From Roseihalotalea indica (lineage in GTDB: Bacteria > Bacteroidota > Bacteroidia > Cytophagales > Cyclobacteriaceae), in contig NZ_JAINFL010000012.1 of assembly GCF_022458895.1 (NCBI RefSeq), positions 1-64,000 of the forward strand: a stretch of 64,000 nt of DNA, given 5' to 3'. The position numbers and the translations under genes are program-made. Each line of letters opens with the position of its first letter. The first letter of the stretch is position 1. Below are positions 1 through 8,964 of the stretch, piece by piece. The notes beneath the pieces are model-generated. The model did not search any database, was not told where the DNA came from, and saw only the letters and a program-made list of their open reading frames with translations.

Positions 1-321
1 CGGGATGCGGACTGGAAACTGTGGGAAGACCAGGTGAACCTAATTGCGGAGGCGGTCAAAGACATCACCACGGTGAAGACCGACATTCATGTGCCCCCCA
101 TTGCCAATCATGTACCCACGCTGGGCGTATCCTGGAACCCAAAGAAAGTACGCTTGTCGGGCGATGAGCTGAAGGAGGTGCTGCGCAGCGGACATCCGTC
201 CATTGAAGTAGCGGGGGGCGGGGAAGACTCGATCAGCATCACCACCTGGATGCTACGCCCCGGACAGGAGCAGATCGTGGCCAGTCGGCTAAAAGAAGCC
301 CTGGCTCAGGCAGCTACCTAA
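1..321 (+). CDS. SelA-like PLP-dependent enzyme, C-terminal end (5' truncated by window)
   Basis: The frame is open from base 1 to the TAA at 319-321, so this is the last 106 residues of a longer protein. The text resembles the small C-terminal domain of SelA-like (aminotransferase-fold) PLP enzymes, the group that includes D-glucosaminate-6-phosphate ammonia-lyase relatives. It has a Pro-rich 'VPPIANHVPTL' strand and a 'GHPSIEV' segment, followed by a final helix ending in 'SRLKEALAQAAT'. The PLP lysine would lie upstream, outside the window. The downstream genes encode sugar-acid metabolism enzymes, which fits a catabolic rather than a selenocysteine role, but this is inference. An internal GTG at 34 is not the true start. 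Confidence 0.6.
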   Translation, partial: RDADWKLWEDQVNLIAEAVKDITTVKTDIHVPPIANHVPTLGVSWNPKKVRLSGDELKEVLRSGHPSIEVAGGGEDSISITTWMLRPGQEQIVASRLKEALAQAAT

Positions 322-332
322 GAAGGGTCTAG

Positions 333-393
333 GGTGGACGGTAAAAGGTAAAGGGTACGAAAGTTTACAACCCTGCACCTTTTACCGTCCACC
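333..393. repeat. Perfect 17-bp inverted repeat within a pyrimidine-rich direct-repeat spacer
   Basis: The arms at 333-349 and 377-393 are exact reverse complements separated by 27 nt. The right arm continues into several degenerate copies of an ACC-N-TTTACC word up to about 450. The element lies 11 nt after the stop of the PLP enzyme gene. It could fold into a strong hairpin, but there is no T-run after it, so it is not a standard intrinsic terminator. Confidence 0.6.
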
Positions 394-537
394 GTTTACC
401 CTTTACCGTGCACCGTTTGACCTTTTACCCTATACCGTGCACCCTTTACCTTTTATAGAAATTTAGGATAAGAATATGAGGAAAAGGTGTGTGAAGTGAT
501 AAAATCTGATAAATTGCTAGTCAACAATCTAAGGCCC

Positions 538-1779
538 ATGCAAACTGCCACTACACCTAGCAAGGATTCATCGACATCTTCTGCTCCTATTGTTAATCCT
601 ACCACCGCCACCCGCCGCATAGTTTCGGTCGATGTATACCGGGGCTTTGTAATGTTACTGATGATGGCCGAGGTGCTTTCGCTTGCCTCAGTGGCTCAGG
701 CATTACCAGAAAGCGGGTTCTGGCAATTTCTGGCTTTTCACCAAAGCCATGTTCAGTGGGTAGGAGCGAGTTTGCATGACATGATTCAGCCTTCTTTCAC
801 CTTTCTGGTGGGCGTGGTATTACCTTATTCAATAGCCAGTCGTGTTAACAAAGGTGCTACATTTGGTGCTTTATTAAGGCATGCTATCATTCGTTCGCTT
901 ATCCTGATATTCCTGGGCATCTTCCTTCGTTCTATATATTCTGAGCAAACTTACTTTACCTTTGAAGATACTCTGACCCAGATTGGCCTGGGCTATACTT
1001 TTCTGTTTATTCTGGGGTTCTACTCACAGCGTGTGCAGCTGATAACCTTAGCCGTAATTTTGGTAGGCTATTGGTTGGCATTTGCCCTGTATCCGCTGCC
1101 AGGGCCTGATTTTGATTACTCCATTGCCGGAGTTGCTGCTGATTGGGAGCATCATTTGCAGGGCTTCTCTGCTCACTGGAATAAAAATACTAATCTGGCC
1201 TGGGCGTTTGACCGTTGGTTTCTGAACCTCTTTCCCCGGGAAAGCACATTTCTGAACAATGGCGGTGGTTATGCTACCCTAAGTTTTATTCCCACGCTGG
1301 GTACCATGATTCTGGGTTTACTGGCTGGTAATGCCCTAAAATCTTCTCGCACTGATAAGGAAAAAATACGCTTCTTTATTATCGTAGGCATTGGTTTAAT
1401 CATCTTTAGTTTGTTGCTGCATGTAACTGGCATTAATCCAATTGTCAAGCGCATCTGGACGCCCGCCTGGACTATTTTTAGCGGTGGTATCTGCTTCCTG
1501 TTTCTAACATTTTTCTACTGGGTTATTGACATAGCTGATCACAAGCGATGGTCATTCTTCTTGATGGTGATCGGGATGAATTCTATTGCAGCGTACGTTA
1601 TCGCCGATGGTGGAATGAAAGTGTTTATATCTAACTCGCTTTACATCCATCTGGGACAAAACTTTGATCAGATCTTTGGTAGTGCTTATGCCACACTGGT
1701 GCAGGGTGGATTAGTACTGCTGCTTGAGTGGTTGATTCTGTACTGGATGTACAAGAAAAAAATCTTTATCAAGATCTAA
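538..1779 (+). CDS. NagX-like / DUF5009 membrane acyltransferase family protein
   Basis: This is a polytopic membrane protein with about ten hydrophobic segments. It matches the heparan-alpha-glucosaminide N-acetyltransferase-like family (DUF5009, NagX-type). The N-terminus has the family signature '[11 protein letters not shown]', followed by '[13 protein letters not shown]' at the end of the second hydrophobic stretch. Bacterial relatives are found in amino-sugar or glycan utilisation loci, and the substrate cannot be read from sequence. I chose the ATG at 538; an in-frame GTG at 487 would add 17 polar residues with no family similarity that I recognise. The gene lies about 216 nt after the PLP enzyme gene, with the repeat-rich spacer between them. 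Confidence 0.75.
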   Translation: MQTATTPSKDSSTSSAPIVNPTTATRRIVSVDVYRGFVMLLMMAEVLSLASVAQALPESGFWQFLAFHQSHVQWVGASLHDMIQPSFTFLVGVVLPYSIASRVNKGATFGALLRHAIIRSLILIFLGIFLRSIYSEQTYFTFEDTLTQIGLGYTFLFILGFYSQRVQLITLAVILVGYWLAFALYPLPGPDFDYSIAGVAADWEHHLQGFSAHWNKNTNLAWAFDRWFLNLFPRESTFLNNGGGYATLSFIPTLGTMILGLLAGNALKSSRTDKEKIRFFIIVGIGLIIFSLLLHVTGINPIVKRIWTPAWTIFSGGICFLFLTFFYWVIDIADHKRWSFFLMVIGMNSIAAYVIADGGMKVFISNSLYIHLGQNFDQIFGSAYATLVQGGLVLLLEWLILYWMYKKKIFIKI

Positions 1780-2006
1780 TCCTGGGCAAGATCTCACAGA
1801 CAACTTTGGGAGGCTAAACTTCAGAAGTCTTTGCTATCGTTTCAACGGTAATTTGTTACACCCTCTATAGCAAGCAAGGTGACTAACAAGACATGAAAAT
1901 TTGCATGAATCCTGCGTCTATTGTCTTAAGAATGAAGAATATTAAAAGAAAGCCTTCCTTTATCAGTTAAAAATGCTATTTTCATTGCAAAGTAGCATTA
2001 GGTCTA

Positions 2007-4568
2007 ATGGGTAGGTTTGATTTATTTTTCTGTTTCTTAAGTATTGGGCTGTCTAGCCTCACCGGGTGTGCTACCAACTCAGCTACTACTCTGGATGAAG
2101 GCCCCTCACCAGAGAAAACTCCTAACGAGGAACTAGCTACTTTCCAGCTTGAGCCTGGATTGAAAATTCAATTGGTAGCGGCCGAACCTATGGTGCAGGA
2201 CCCGGTAGTGATTACCTTCGATGAAGACGGTAGATTATGGGTAGTAGAGATGCGAGGATTTATGCCGACCATTGATGGAGACGGGGAAGATGAACCGGTA
2301 GGGCGAGTATCAGTACTGGAAGATACCGACGGTGATGGGCAAATGGATGTCAGCACCATTTATCTCGATAGCATGATTATGCCCCGGGCGCTGGCCCTGG
2401 TTCCGGGTGGCGCGTTAGTAGCCGAAAATGAAGCTCTATGGTTAACCCAGGATACGGACGGCGACTTTAAAGCCGATACCAAAACCTTAATTGACAAAGA
2501 ATACGCCGGTAGTGCTCTCCCCGAACACTCTGGTAACGGCCTTTGGCGAAGCATGGATAACGGGTACTATAACGCCAAATCCCGCTTTCGCTATCGTCTG
2601 GTAGACGGAGAGTGGCAGCGTGATAGTACGGAGTTTCGCGGGCAATGGGGCATTAGCCACGACGATAAAGGGCGCTTGTACTATAACTATAACTGGTCGC
2701 AACTGCATGCCGACCTGGTGCCACCCAATTATCTTTCTCGCAACAAAAACCACACTCCCACCACCGGCATTGATCACGGTCTGACTATTGATCGCCGGAT
2801 CTACCCTATCCGGGCCAACCCGGCGGTAAACCGGGGCTATATACCCGGAACGTTGGACGAAGATGGGAAACTGCTGGAGTTTACCGCCGCCTGTTCGCCG
2901 CTGTTTTACCGGAGCAAAGCCCTACCTTCTGACTATTACGGAAATGTTTTTGTCTGCGAACCCGCCGGAAATCTGATCAAACGAAATGTGGTAGAGGAAA
3001 ATGGTTTGCTACTGACCGCCCATGATCCCCATCCCGGAACGGAATTCCTAGCTTCTACCGATGAGCGGTTCCGCCCCGTTCACCTAACTACCGGCCCCGA
3101 TGGTGCCCTTTATGTGGCCGATATGTATCGGGGACTGGTGCAGCATGGCGCGTATGTAACTCCGTACCTGCGAGAGCAGACGCTGGCTCGAAAATTAGTA
3201 CTGCCTATCCACCGAGGGCGCATCTGGCGTATTGTGCCAGACTCTTGGGAGCCATCAAAACCAATCAAGCTTTCTGAAGCATCATCCGCTGAGCTGGTCA
3301 CTTATCTATCGCATGAGGATGGATGGTATCGCGATATGGCACAACGATTACTGGTAGAGCGTAAAGATCATAGTGTGCGTCAGGCGCTCACCAATCTGGC
3401 TTTGGCAGGAGAATACAGCCTGGGCCGAGTTCATGCCTTATGGACGCTGGAAGGTTTACATCTGGCTCAGCCGGACCTTCTGTTTCAGTTGTTGTCAGAT
3501 AAAAATTCGCTTGTTAGCACCACTGCCATACGATTGCTTGAGCCTTTGGCAAAAGAGAGTCAGCCGGTGCGTGTGCGGTTAGAGAAAGTGCTTCCCGGCC
3601 TTTGGAAGAATGCCTCGGTAGAACAGGCTCTTCAGATGGCGTTAACGGCTGAAACACTGCGTCCTCAGGCTGCTCATGCCCTGTTAGCCAATATTGTAGC
3701 CCGCTACGACACATCCGCTTTGATGCGAGATGCCGTGATGAGCAGCTTGCAAAATCAGGAGTTTGCCTTTTTACAAAGCCTATGGAAATCACAGCAATGG
3801 CAACAGCAGGCGGCGGCTAAGGAGATTTTCCTGGAGATGCTAACTACTTCGGTTGTCCGGAAAAGAGATCCTCAAGAAATGAAAGATATGCTAGCCCTGC
3901 TCGATGTGGATGAAGATTCGTTTGGCTGGCGGGAAAATGCCGTACTCACGGCTATGACAATTCAGGGAGCAGCCGGAACGACTAAGCCCATTCGTTTAGA
4001 TGCTGCCCCTGCTATCTTAACCCGTACCGAAGGACACATTGATGCACCTAGGCTGAATGCACTGGCAGCTCAGTTTGAGTGGCCCGGACATACCGTTAAA
4101 GCTGATAGCCTGCCCAGACAAAATACATTAGATGAAGAAAGCCAGAAGCAGTTTGCGCTGGGGAGGCAGCATTACCTTACTACCTGCGCCGGATGCCACG
4201 GTACCGATGGGGCCGGTTTAAATCGGTTTGCTCCTCCGCTAATCGGCTCAGACTGGGTGTTGGGAGATGAAAAACGACTGGCTCTTATTGTATTGCATGG
4301 CATAGAAGGAGCCATTGAAGTCCAGGGCAAAGTATACGATGCTCCGGATATTTTGCCCGTTATGCCCTCGCATTCCACCATGGACGATGGCGATATTGCT
4401 GCTATCCTGACCTACATCCGAAACGCCTGGGGTAATCAGGCCGAGCCAATCAGCGGTCGACTGGTAGGTTCTACCCGCCACCGATCGCAGGGCAGAGTAG
4501 TTCCCTGGACCGCCGACGAGCTGAACGAACACATGCGGGAAACTAATACTGAAGAATTGGGAGAATAG
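2007..4568 (+). CDS. PVC-type membrane-bound dehydrogenase / cytochrome c lipoprotein
   Basis: An 853-residue exported lipoprotein with an N-terminal hydrophobic signal ending in the lipobox 'LTGC'. Residues about 45-470 form a beta-propeller-like region with 'TFDEDGRLWVVEMRGF', 'LTTGPDGALYVADMYRG' and repeated DxDGD loops. This corresponds to the PVC-type (planctomycete/verrucomicrobial) membrane-bound dehydrogenase domain. Residues about 480-690 look like HEAT-type helical repeats. A mono-heme cytochrome c domain follows, with CAGCH at 727-731 and Met786 as the likely distal ligand. Such proteins are thought to oxidise sugars or related alcohols in the periplasm and pass electrons to heme c. 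The exact substrate is unknown. The gene stands between NagX-like and sugar-isomerase-like genes. Confidence 0.85.
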   Translation: MGRFDLFFCFLSIGLSSLTGCATNSATTLDEGPSPEKTPNEELATFQLEPGLKIQLVAAEPMVQDPVVITFDEDGRLWVVEMRGFMPTIDGDGEDEPVGRVSVLEDTDGDGQMDVSTIYLDSMIMPRALALVPGGALVAENEALWLTQDTDGDFKADTKTLIDKEYAGSALPEHSGNGLWRSMDNGYYNAKSRFRYRLVDGEWQRDSTEFRGQWGISHDDKGRLYYNYNWSQLHADLVPPNYLSRNKNHTPTTGIDHGLTIDRRIYPIRANPAVNRGYIPGTLDEDGKLLEFTAACSPLFYRSKALPSDYYGNVFVCEPAGNLIKRNVVEENGLLLTAHDPHPGTEFLASTDERFRPVHLTTGPDGALYVADMYRGLVQHGAYVTPYLREQTLARKLVLPIHRGRIWRIVPDSWEPSKPIKLSEASSAELVTYLSHEDGWYRDMAQRLLVERKDHSVRQALTNLALAGEYSLGRVHALWTLEGLHLAQPDLLFQLLSDKNSLVSTTAIRLLEPLAKESQPVRVRLEKVLPGLWKNASVEQALQMALTAETLRPQAAHALLANIVARYDTSALMRDAVMSSLQNQEFAFLQSLWKSQQWQQQAAAKEIFLEMLTTSVVRKRDPQEMKDMLALLDVDEDSFGWRENAVLTAMTIQGAAGTTKPIRLDAAPAILTRTEGHIDAPRLNALAAQFEWPGHTVKADSLPRQNTLDEESQKQFALGRQHYLTTCAGCHGTDGAGLNRFAPPLIGSDWVLGDEKRLALIVLHGIEGAIEVQGKVYDAPDILPVMPSHSTMDDGDIAAILTYIRNAWGNQAEPISGRLVGSTRHRSQGRVVPWTADELNEHMRETNTEELGE

Positions 4569-4710
4569 AGCAGGGAGGGAAGTCGGAAGACTGAAGTGTA
4601 GAGCTTGGAGCGGGGAGCTTGGGGTAAGTAGAGAATGGATACAACACCAAACAATAATCAATCAACAATTCAATAATCAGCAATTTAGCCATTGAACCAT
4701 CAACCCACCT
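4569..4710. repeat. Low-complexity spacer of short repeated words
   Basis: The spacer between the cytochrome lipoprotein and the TIM-barrel gene has two halves. A purine-rich half contains two near copies of GGAGCxxGGAGCTTGG-like text. An A/T/C half (about 4640-4700) is built from variants of CAATAATCA. I see no open frame or terminator in it. It resembles the spacers at 333-450 and 57541-57632 in style. Confidence 0.35.
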
Positions 4711-5817
4711 ATGAAAAAGAAATCATATCAATCAAAAGAATCCTTTCTTGGAAACCCCATAGGTCGCCGCTCATTCATACAGACCGCCGCTGCCGGGGCA
4801 TTTGCCTTATCCATTCCTAGCATTCCCCATTTTCTGAAAGACATGCGCATGGGGGTAGTTGTGCATTCTTATGCTAGCCGATGGCAGTCTAAGGCCGAGA
4901 GCCAGAAATATGCGGGTTTCGCTGATGCTATTGATCTGCTGGAGCATTGCCATCAGATTGGGGCGGGTGGCGTTCAGGTAGGGGTGCGAGACTGGTCATC
5001 CGGTTTTGCTAAGCAGGTTCGAGAAGCCCGGGAGAAGATGGGATTATATCTGGAAGGGTCCATTGGCTTGCCAAAAACGGCCGATGATGTAGCTGCTTTC
5101 GATCAGGAAGTCAGTCATGCCAAAGAGGCAGGAGCACAGGTGTTACGCACGGTCTGCCTCAGTGGAAGGCGTTACGAAAACTTTCACTCGCGGGAAGAAT
5201 TTCAGGAGTTTAAGAAAAAATCCCTAGCTTCGTTGCAATGGGCCGAACCGGTAGTGCGTAAGCATAAGATGAAGCTGGCAGTGGAGAACCACAAAGACTG
5301 GCGAGCACCGGAGTTGGCCAATCTTCTTCAGCAACTCGACAGCGAATGGGTAGGAGTAACCCTGGATTTTGGAAATAGTATTGCCCTGATGGAAGACCCA
5401 ATGGAAGTAGTAAAAACCCTGGTGCCTTATCTGTTCAGCACCCATGTGAAAGATATGGCGGTTGAGGAATACGAAGATGGTTTTCTGATGTCGGAAGTAC
5501 CTTTGGGGGAAGGAATACTTGATCTGCCGGAGATTGTCTCTCTTTGCAAGAAACATAATCCGGAGGTGACTTTTAACTTAGAAATGATTACGCGTGACCC
5601 ACTGGAAATTCCCTGTCTACAGGCTGATTATTGGGCAACATTTGAAGGAGTTTCAGGGAGTGAACTGGCTCGCACCCTACAGATGGTACGGCAGCATACG
5701 TATCAGTCTGAACTACCGAAAGTTGCCCAGCTAAAAGATGAAGCCCGATTGGCGGTTGAAGAAGAGAACATTCTTGAGTCGCTGGCTTACAGTAAGAACA
5801 ATTTATCACTCATATAG
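4711..5817 (+). CDS. Tat-exported sugar phosphate isomerase/epimerase-like TIM barrel protein
   Basis: The protein has a twin-arginine signal at residues 19-20 ('GRRSFIQTAAAGAFALS'), so it is predicted to be exported folded. The remainder is a xylose-isomerase-like TIM barrel (AP endonuclease family 2 fold). The expected metal ligands are visible: Glu192 in 'AVENHKDW', Asp219 in 'TLDFGN', His245 in 'THVKD' and Glu291 in 'NLEM'. These enzymes isomerise, epimerise or dehydrate ketoses and their oxidised forms. Its position after a periplasmic PVC-type dehydrogenase suggests periplasmic processing of an oxidised sugar, which is inference. The SDR gene starts 18 nt downstream on the same strand, so co-transcription is likely. 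Confidence 0.8.
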   Translation: MKKKSYQSKESFLGNPIGRRSFIQTAAAGAFALSIPSIPHFLKDMRMGVVVHSYASRWQSKAESQKYAGFADAIDLLEHCHQIGAGGVQVGVRDWSSGFAKQVREAREKMGLYLEGSIGLPKTADDVAAFDQEVSHAKEAGAQVLRTVCLSGRRYENFHSREEFQEFKKKSLASLQWAEPVVRKHKMKLAVENHKDWRAPELANLLQQLDSEWVGVTLDFGNSIALMEDPMEVVKTLVPYLFSTHVKDMAVEEYEDGFLMSEVPLGEGILDLPEIVSLCKKHNPEVTFNLEMITRDPLEIPCLQADYWATFEGVSGSELARTLQMVRQHTYQSELPKVAQLKDEARLAVEEENILESLAYSKNNLSLI

Positions 5818-5834
5818 AAAAACAGTAAAGCAGT

Positions 5835-6626
5835 ATGCCTACAAGTACAGATGCCCTACCGGGAATCAAACAGTTTGACCTAAGTGGAAAAGTTGCCATC
5901 ATCACCGGAGGATCAAAAGGGCTGGGTCTGGCCATGGCCGCCGGACTCGCCTCCGCTGGTGCGCAGATTATGATCGTAAACCGGAATGCCGAAGAGGGAA
6001 AAGCCGCCGCCGAAGGATTAAGCGAAGAATACGGAATCAAAGCAATCTCCTTTGCCGCCGATATCACCGACGAAGCGCGTACCGAAGCAATGGCTAAAAC
6101 CGCTATGGATACCTTCGGCCGTATTGACATCCTCATTAACAGCGCCGGTATCAATATTCGAGGAGCCATTGATACCCTTACGCAGGAAGATTTTAATAAA
6201 GTCATGTCCATCAATGTTAATGGTACCTGGTTATGCTGCAAAGCCGTAACTCCTTATATGAAGCAACAGAAGCGAGGCAGTATCATTAATCTCGCCAGCA
6301 CGCTCGGACTGGTTGGGCTGGCGAACCGCACGCCCTATACCGCTAGCAAAGGAGCCGTGGTGCAGATGACCCGCGCATTAGGACTAGAGCTGGCATCCTT
6401 TAATATCAATGTCAACGCCATTTGCCCCGGCCCCTTTCTCACCGAAATGAATATCCCTATTGCCGACTCCGAAGAGGCCAAGAAGTTCATTGTAGGTGCC
6501 ACGGCAGTAGGCCGATGGGGGGAGCTAAAAGAAATACAAGGAGCTGCCATTTTTCTGGCCAGCGATGCCGCTACCTACATGGTCGGCTCTATGCTCACCG
6601 TAGACGGCGGCTGGACGGCGAAGTAA
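5835..6626 (+). CDS. SDR family oxidoreductase (gluconate 5-dehydrogenase-like)
   Basis: A classical short-chain dehydrogenase of 263 residues. It has the Rossmann motif TGGSKGLG at 24-31, NSAG at 102-105, catalytic Ser155, Tyr168 and Lys172 in 'YTASK', and a final 'TVDGGWTAK'. After the second strand it has Asn49-Arg50 rather than an acidic residue, which tends to favour NADP(H). It resembles gluconate/2-keto-gluconate type reductases, and the adjoining GntP permease supports a sugar-acid substrate. It lies 18 nt after the TIM-barrel gene. Its stop is only 2 nt from the stop of the convergent permease gene. Confidence 0.8.
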   Translation: MPTSTDALPGIKQFDLSGKVAIITGGSKGLGLAMAAGLASAGAQIMIVNRNAEEGKAAAEGLSEEYGIKAISFAADITDEARTEAMAKTAMDTFGRIDILINSAGINIRGAIDTLTQEDFNKVMSINVNGTWLCCKAVTPYMKQQKRGSIINLASTLGLVGLANRTPYTASKGAVVQMTRALGLELASFNINVNAICPGPFLTEMNIPIADSEEAKKFIVGATAVGRWGELKEIQGAAIFLASDAATYMVGSMLTVDGGWTAK

Positions 6627-6628
6627 TT

Positions 6629-7957
6629 CTACACAAAAGAAGCAATGATATAAATAGTGGTAATTGCAGTGGTAGCGAGGATCAGGGTACCGATGCTGTG
6701 CGTCTGGTAACCCTGCTTGATGTTCATACCCGTAAGTTGGGTCATGGCCCAGAAGAAACTGTCATTAGCGTGAGAAACGGCAGTAGCCCCGGCACCGGTA
6801 GCCAGTACAGTTAGCACGCGCAAGGTGGGAGTATCCAGCCCTAAGGTAGGAAGCAGCGGGGCCATAATAGAAGCGGTAGTAACCAAAGCCACCGTAGAAG
6901 AACCCTGCGAACTTTTCAGCGCCAATGCCATAAAGAAAGGGAGTAGTAAGCTCAAATTACCACCACTCAGATTCTCGCTCACGAGCTCGGCAATGCCGGA
7001 ATTCTGTAGCATCTTCCCGAATACACCTCCCGCACCCGTAATGAAAATCACCGGGGCGGCAATCACAATCGCTTCACCAAACCAGCCCGTGGCCGATAGC
7101 AGCGTTTTATCCATCTTGGCCGGAAGCGTAAATGACATAAATGCACCCAATAGCAATGCAATAATTGGGTGCCCAACAAAAGTAATCACCGAGGTAAACA
7201 CATTTTGCCCGAAAGGGCGGGTCGGATAGTTAGCTATGGAAGCCAGCACGATTAGTAGCAGGGGGATAATAATTGGCAAAAAAGATTTCCCAAAAGACGG
7301 GTATTTTTTAGTTTCGGTAGTTTTCTCCACCTCGGCAAACTGCGGAACCAGATCAACCCGGGAGGCGAAGTACTTGGCAAAAAAGAAGCAGGGAATCAGA
7401 GCAATAACACTGACGATGATACCCCAGAAGATAATCATACCCAGGTCAGCATCCAGAATACCGGCTGCGGCGATGGGGCCGGGAGTAGGCGGCACCAATG
7501 AATGACTGGCTGTAATCCCCATTGTAAGAGCAATGGTGGTAGCTGCAAACGGCAACTTTCCTTTAAAAGATAAAGATTTGTTAATAGGGTTGAGCATGAT
7601 AAACGTGCTATCGCCAAACACTGGTATGGATAAAATCCATCCGGTAATCATCATCGCCAGCATAACCGACTTCTCGCCAATCCACGACAGTATTTTCTGG
7701 GCAATAACAAACGCCCCGCCGGTTTTTTCCAGAAAGGTTCCGATGATTACTCCCAATAGTATCAGCAACCCAATGCTACCCAGCACGCCACCAAAACCTT
7801 CGTTAATAGAAGTTATGATTAATTCCGTCGGCATTCCGGCCAATAGGCCATACACAATAGCCCCGACAAACAGCGCTAAGAATGGATGAATATCAAACTT
7901 AATAATAGCAACAATAATGCACGTTAAGACAAGCAGAATAGTGAGAAGGGTGAGCAT
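6629..7957 (-). CDS. GntP family gluconate:H+ symporter-type permease
   Basis: A 442-residue hydrophobic protein with about 12 membrane spans and typical GntP-family text: 'KFDIHPFLALFVGAIVYGLLAG' as two segments, 'PVFGDSTFIML', 'SHSLVPPTPGP' and 'SHANDSFFW'. GntP permeases import gluconate and related aldonates with protons across the inner membrane. It is convergent with the SDR gene, with almost no spacer. Together with the two SDRs and the SelA-like enzyme it suggests uptake and oxidation or dehydration of a sugar acid, probably released from algal or plant glycans. It is likely transcribed alone from the 242-nt spacer at 7958-8199. Confidence 0.88.
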   Translation of the reverse strand: MLTLLTILLVLTCIIVAIIKFDIHPFLALFVGAIVYGLLAGMPTELIITSINEGFGGVLGSIGLLILLGVIIGTFLEKTGGAFVIAQKILSWIGEKSVMLAMMITGWILSIPVFGDSTFIMLNPINKSLSFKGKLPFAATTIALTMGITASHSLVPPTPGPIAAAGILDADLGMIIFWGIIVSVIALIPCFFFAKYFASRVDLVPQFAEVEKTTETKKYPSFGKSFLPIIIPLLLIVLASIANYPTRPFGQNVFTSVITFVGHPIIALLLGAFMSFTLPAKMDKTLLSATGWFGEAIVIAAPVIFITGAGGVFGKMLQNSGIAELVSENLSGGNLSLLLPFFMALALKSSQGSSTVALVTTASIMAPLLPTLGLDTPTLRVLTVLATGAGATAVSHANDSFFWAMTQLTGMNIKQGYQTHSIGTLILATTAITTIYIIASFV

Positions 7958-8199
7958 GGTTTGACGTTAGGTTGTTATATTTCAGTCTACGGTGCTATTT
8001 TCTTTTCAAAGCACCGGGTTCAATTGTGCTTTGAAAATAATAATTTAGAATCGGATTTATAGATATCCTACCAGTTTTATAGTTTAAAATCAAACTTACT
8101 CTCTGATTCTACTCAGCTATTTCAAAAGAGCTAGAATACGATCAAATGATTTAAACTGCGTATATTCGGAGCAAATACAATCAATCTAACCTGATACAC

Positions 8200-8964
8200 A
8201 TGACATTTTTCCCTGACAGATTTAAAGGTCGGGTAGCTCTTATTACCGGAGCTGCTAACGGACTAGGTAAAGCCATTGCTCAACGCCTGGGTGAGGAAGG
8301 AGCCTCTCTGGCACTACTCGACCGGAACCAAGAACAATTGAAAGCTACCAGCGAATACTTACTTTCAAAAGATATTCGTGTTAAAACCTATACCGTTGAT
8401 GTTGCAGAAGAAGAGCAAGTGGTTGAGGGAATAAAACAAGTAGAATCAGATTTTTCAAAGATCGACATACTGGTGCACTCAGCAGGTATTGTTGGCCCAA
8501 CCAGTACTAAAATCACCGATTATCCCACTGAAGAGTTTGACCGCCTCTATGCGGTTAATCTGAAGGGCACCTTTCTGATGACAAAGTATATGGTGCAGCA
8601 CATGAAGAAACAGCAGTACGGCCGAATTCTGCTAATTGCTTCTATGGCGGGTAAAGAGGGCAACCCCGGCATGATCGGGTATTCAGCAACTAAAGCCGGA
8701 GTTATTGGTATTGTGAAATCAGTTGCTAAGGAGTATGCTACGGATGGCATCCTGATTAATGGGCTGGCCCCGGCCGTCATCAGAACACCGATGAATGCGG
8801 ATACCTCACCCGAGCAACTTGCGTATATGACTGCCAAAATTCCTATGGCCCGGTTGGGTGAACCGGAGGAAGTAGCGGCTATGGCTGGTTTTATGGTATC
8901 AGAAGAAAACAGTTTTTCTACGGGCTTTCTGTATGATATCTCCGGGGGACGGGCTACTTATTAG
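8200..8964 (+). CDS. SDR family oxidoreductase (NAD-type)
   Basis: A classical SDR of 254 residues. It has TGAANGLG at 16-23, HSAG at 93-96, Ser148, and Tyr161/Lys165 in 'YSATK'. Asp41 at the end of the second strand ('LLDRN') indicates NAD(H) preference, unlike the SDR at 5835. It resembles 3-oxoacyl-ACP reductase/sugar dehydrogenase members, and the substrate cannot be decided. The gene is divergent from the GntP permease and the two share the intervening 242 nt. The pairing suggests oxidation of the imported sugar acid or its product. Confidence 0.75.
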   Translation: MTFFPDRFKGRVALITGAANGLGKAIAQRLGEEGASLALLDRNQEQLKATSEYLLSKDIRVKTYTVDVAEEEQVVEGIKQVESDFSKIDILVHSAGIVGPTSTKITDYPTEEFDRLYAVNLKGTFLMTKYMVQHMKKQQYGRILLIASMAGKEGNPGMIGYSATKAGVIGIVKSVAKEYATDGILINGLAPAVIRTPMNADTSPEQLAYMTAKIPMARLGEPEEVAAMAGFMVSEENSFSTGFLYDISGGRATY

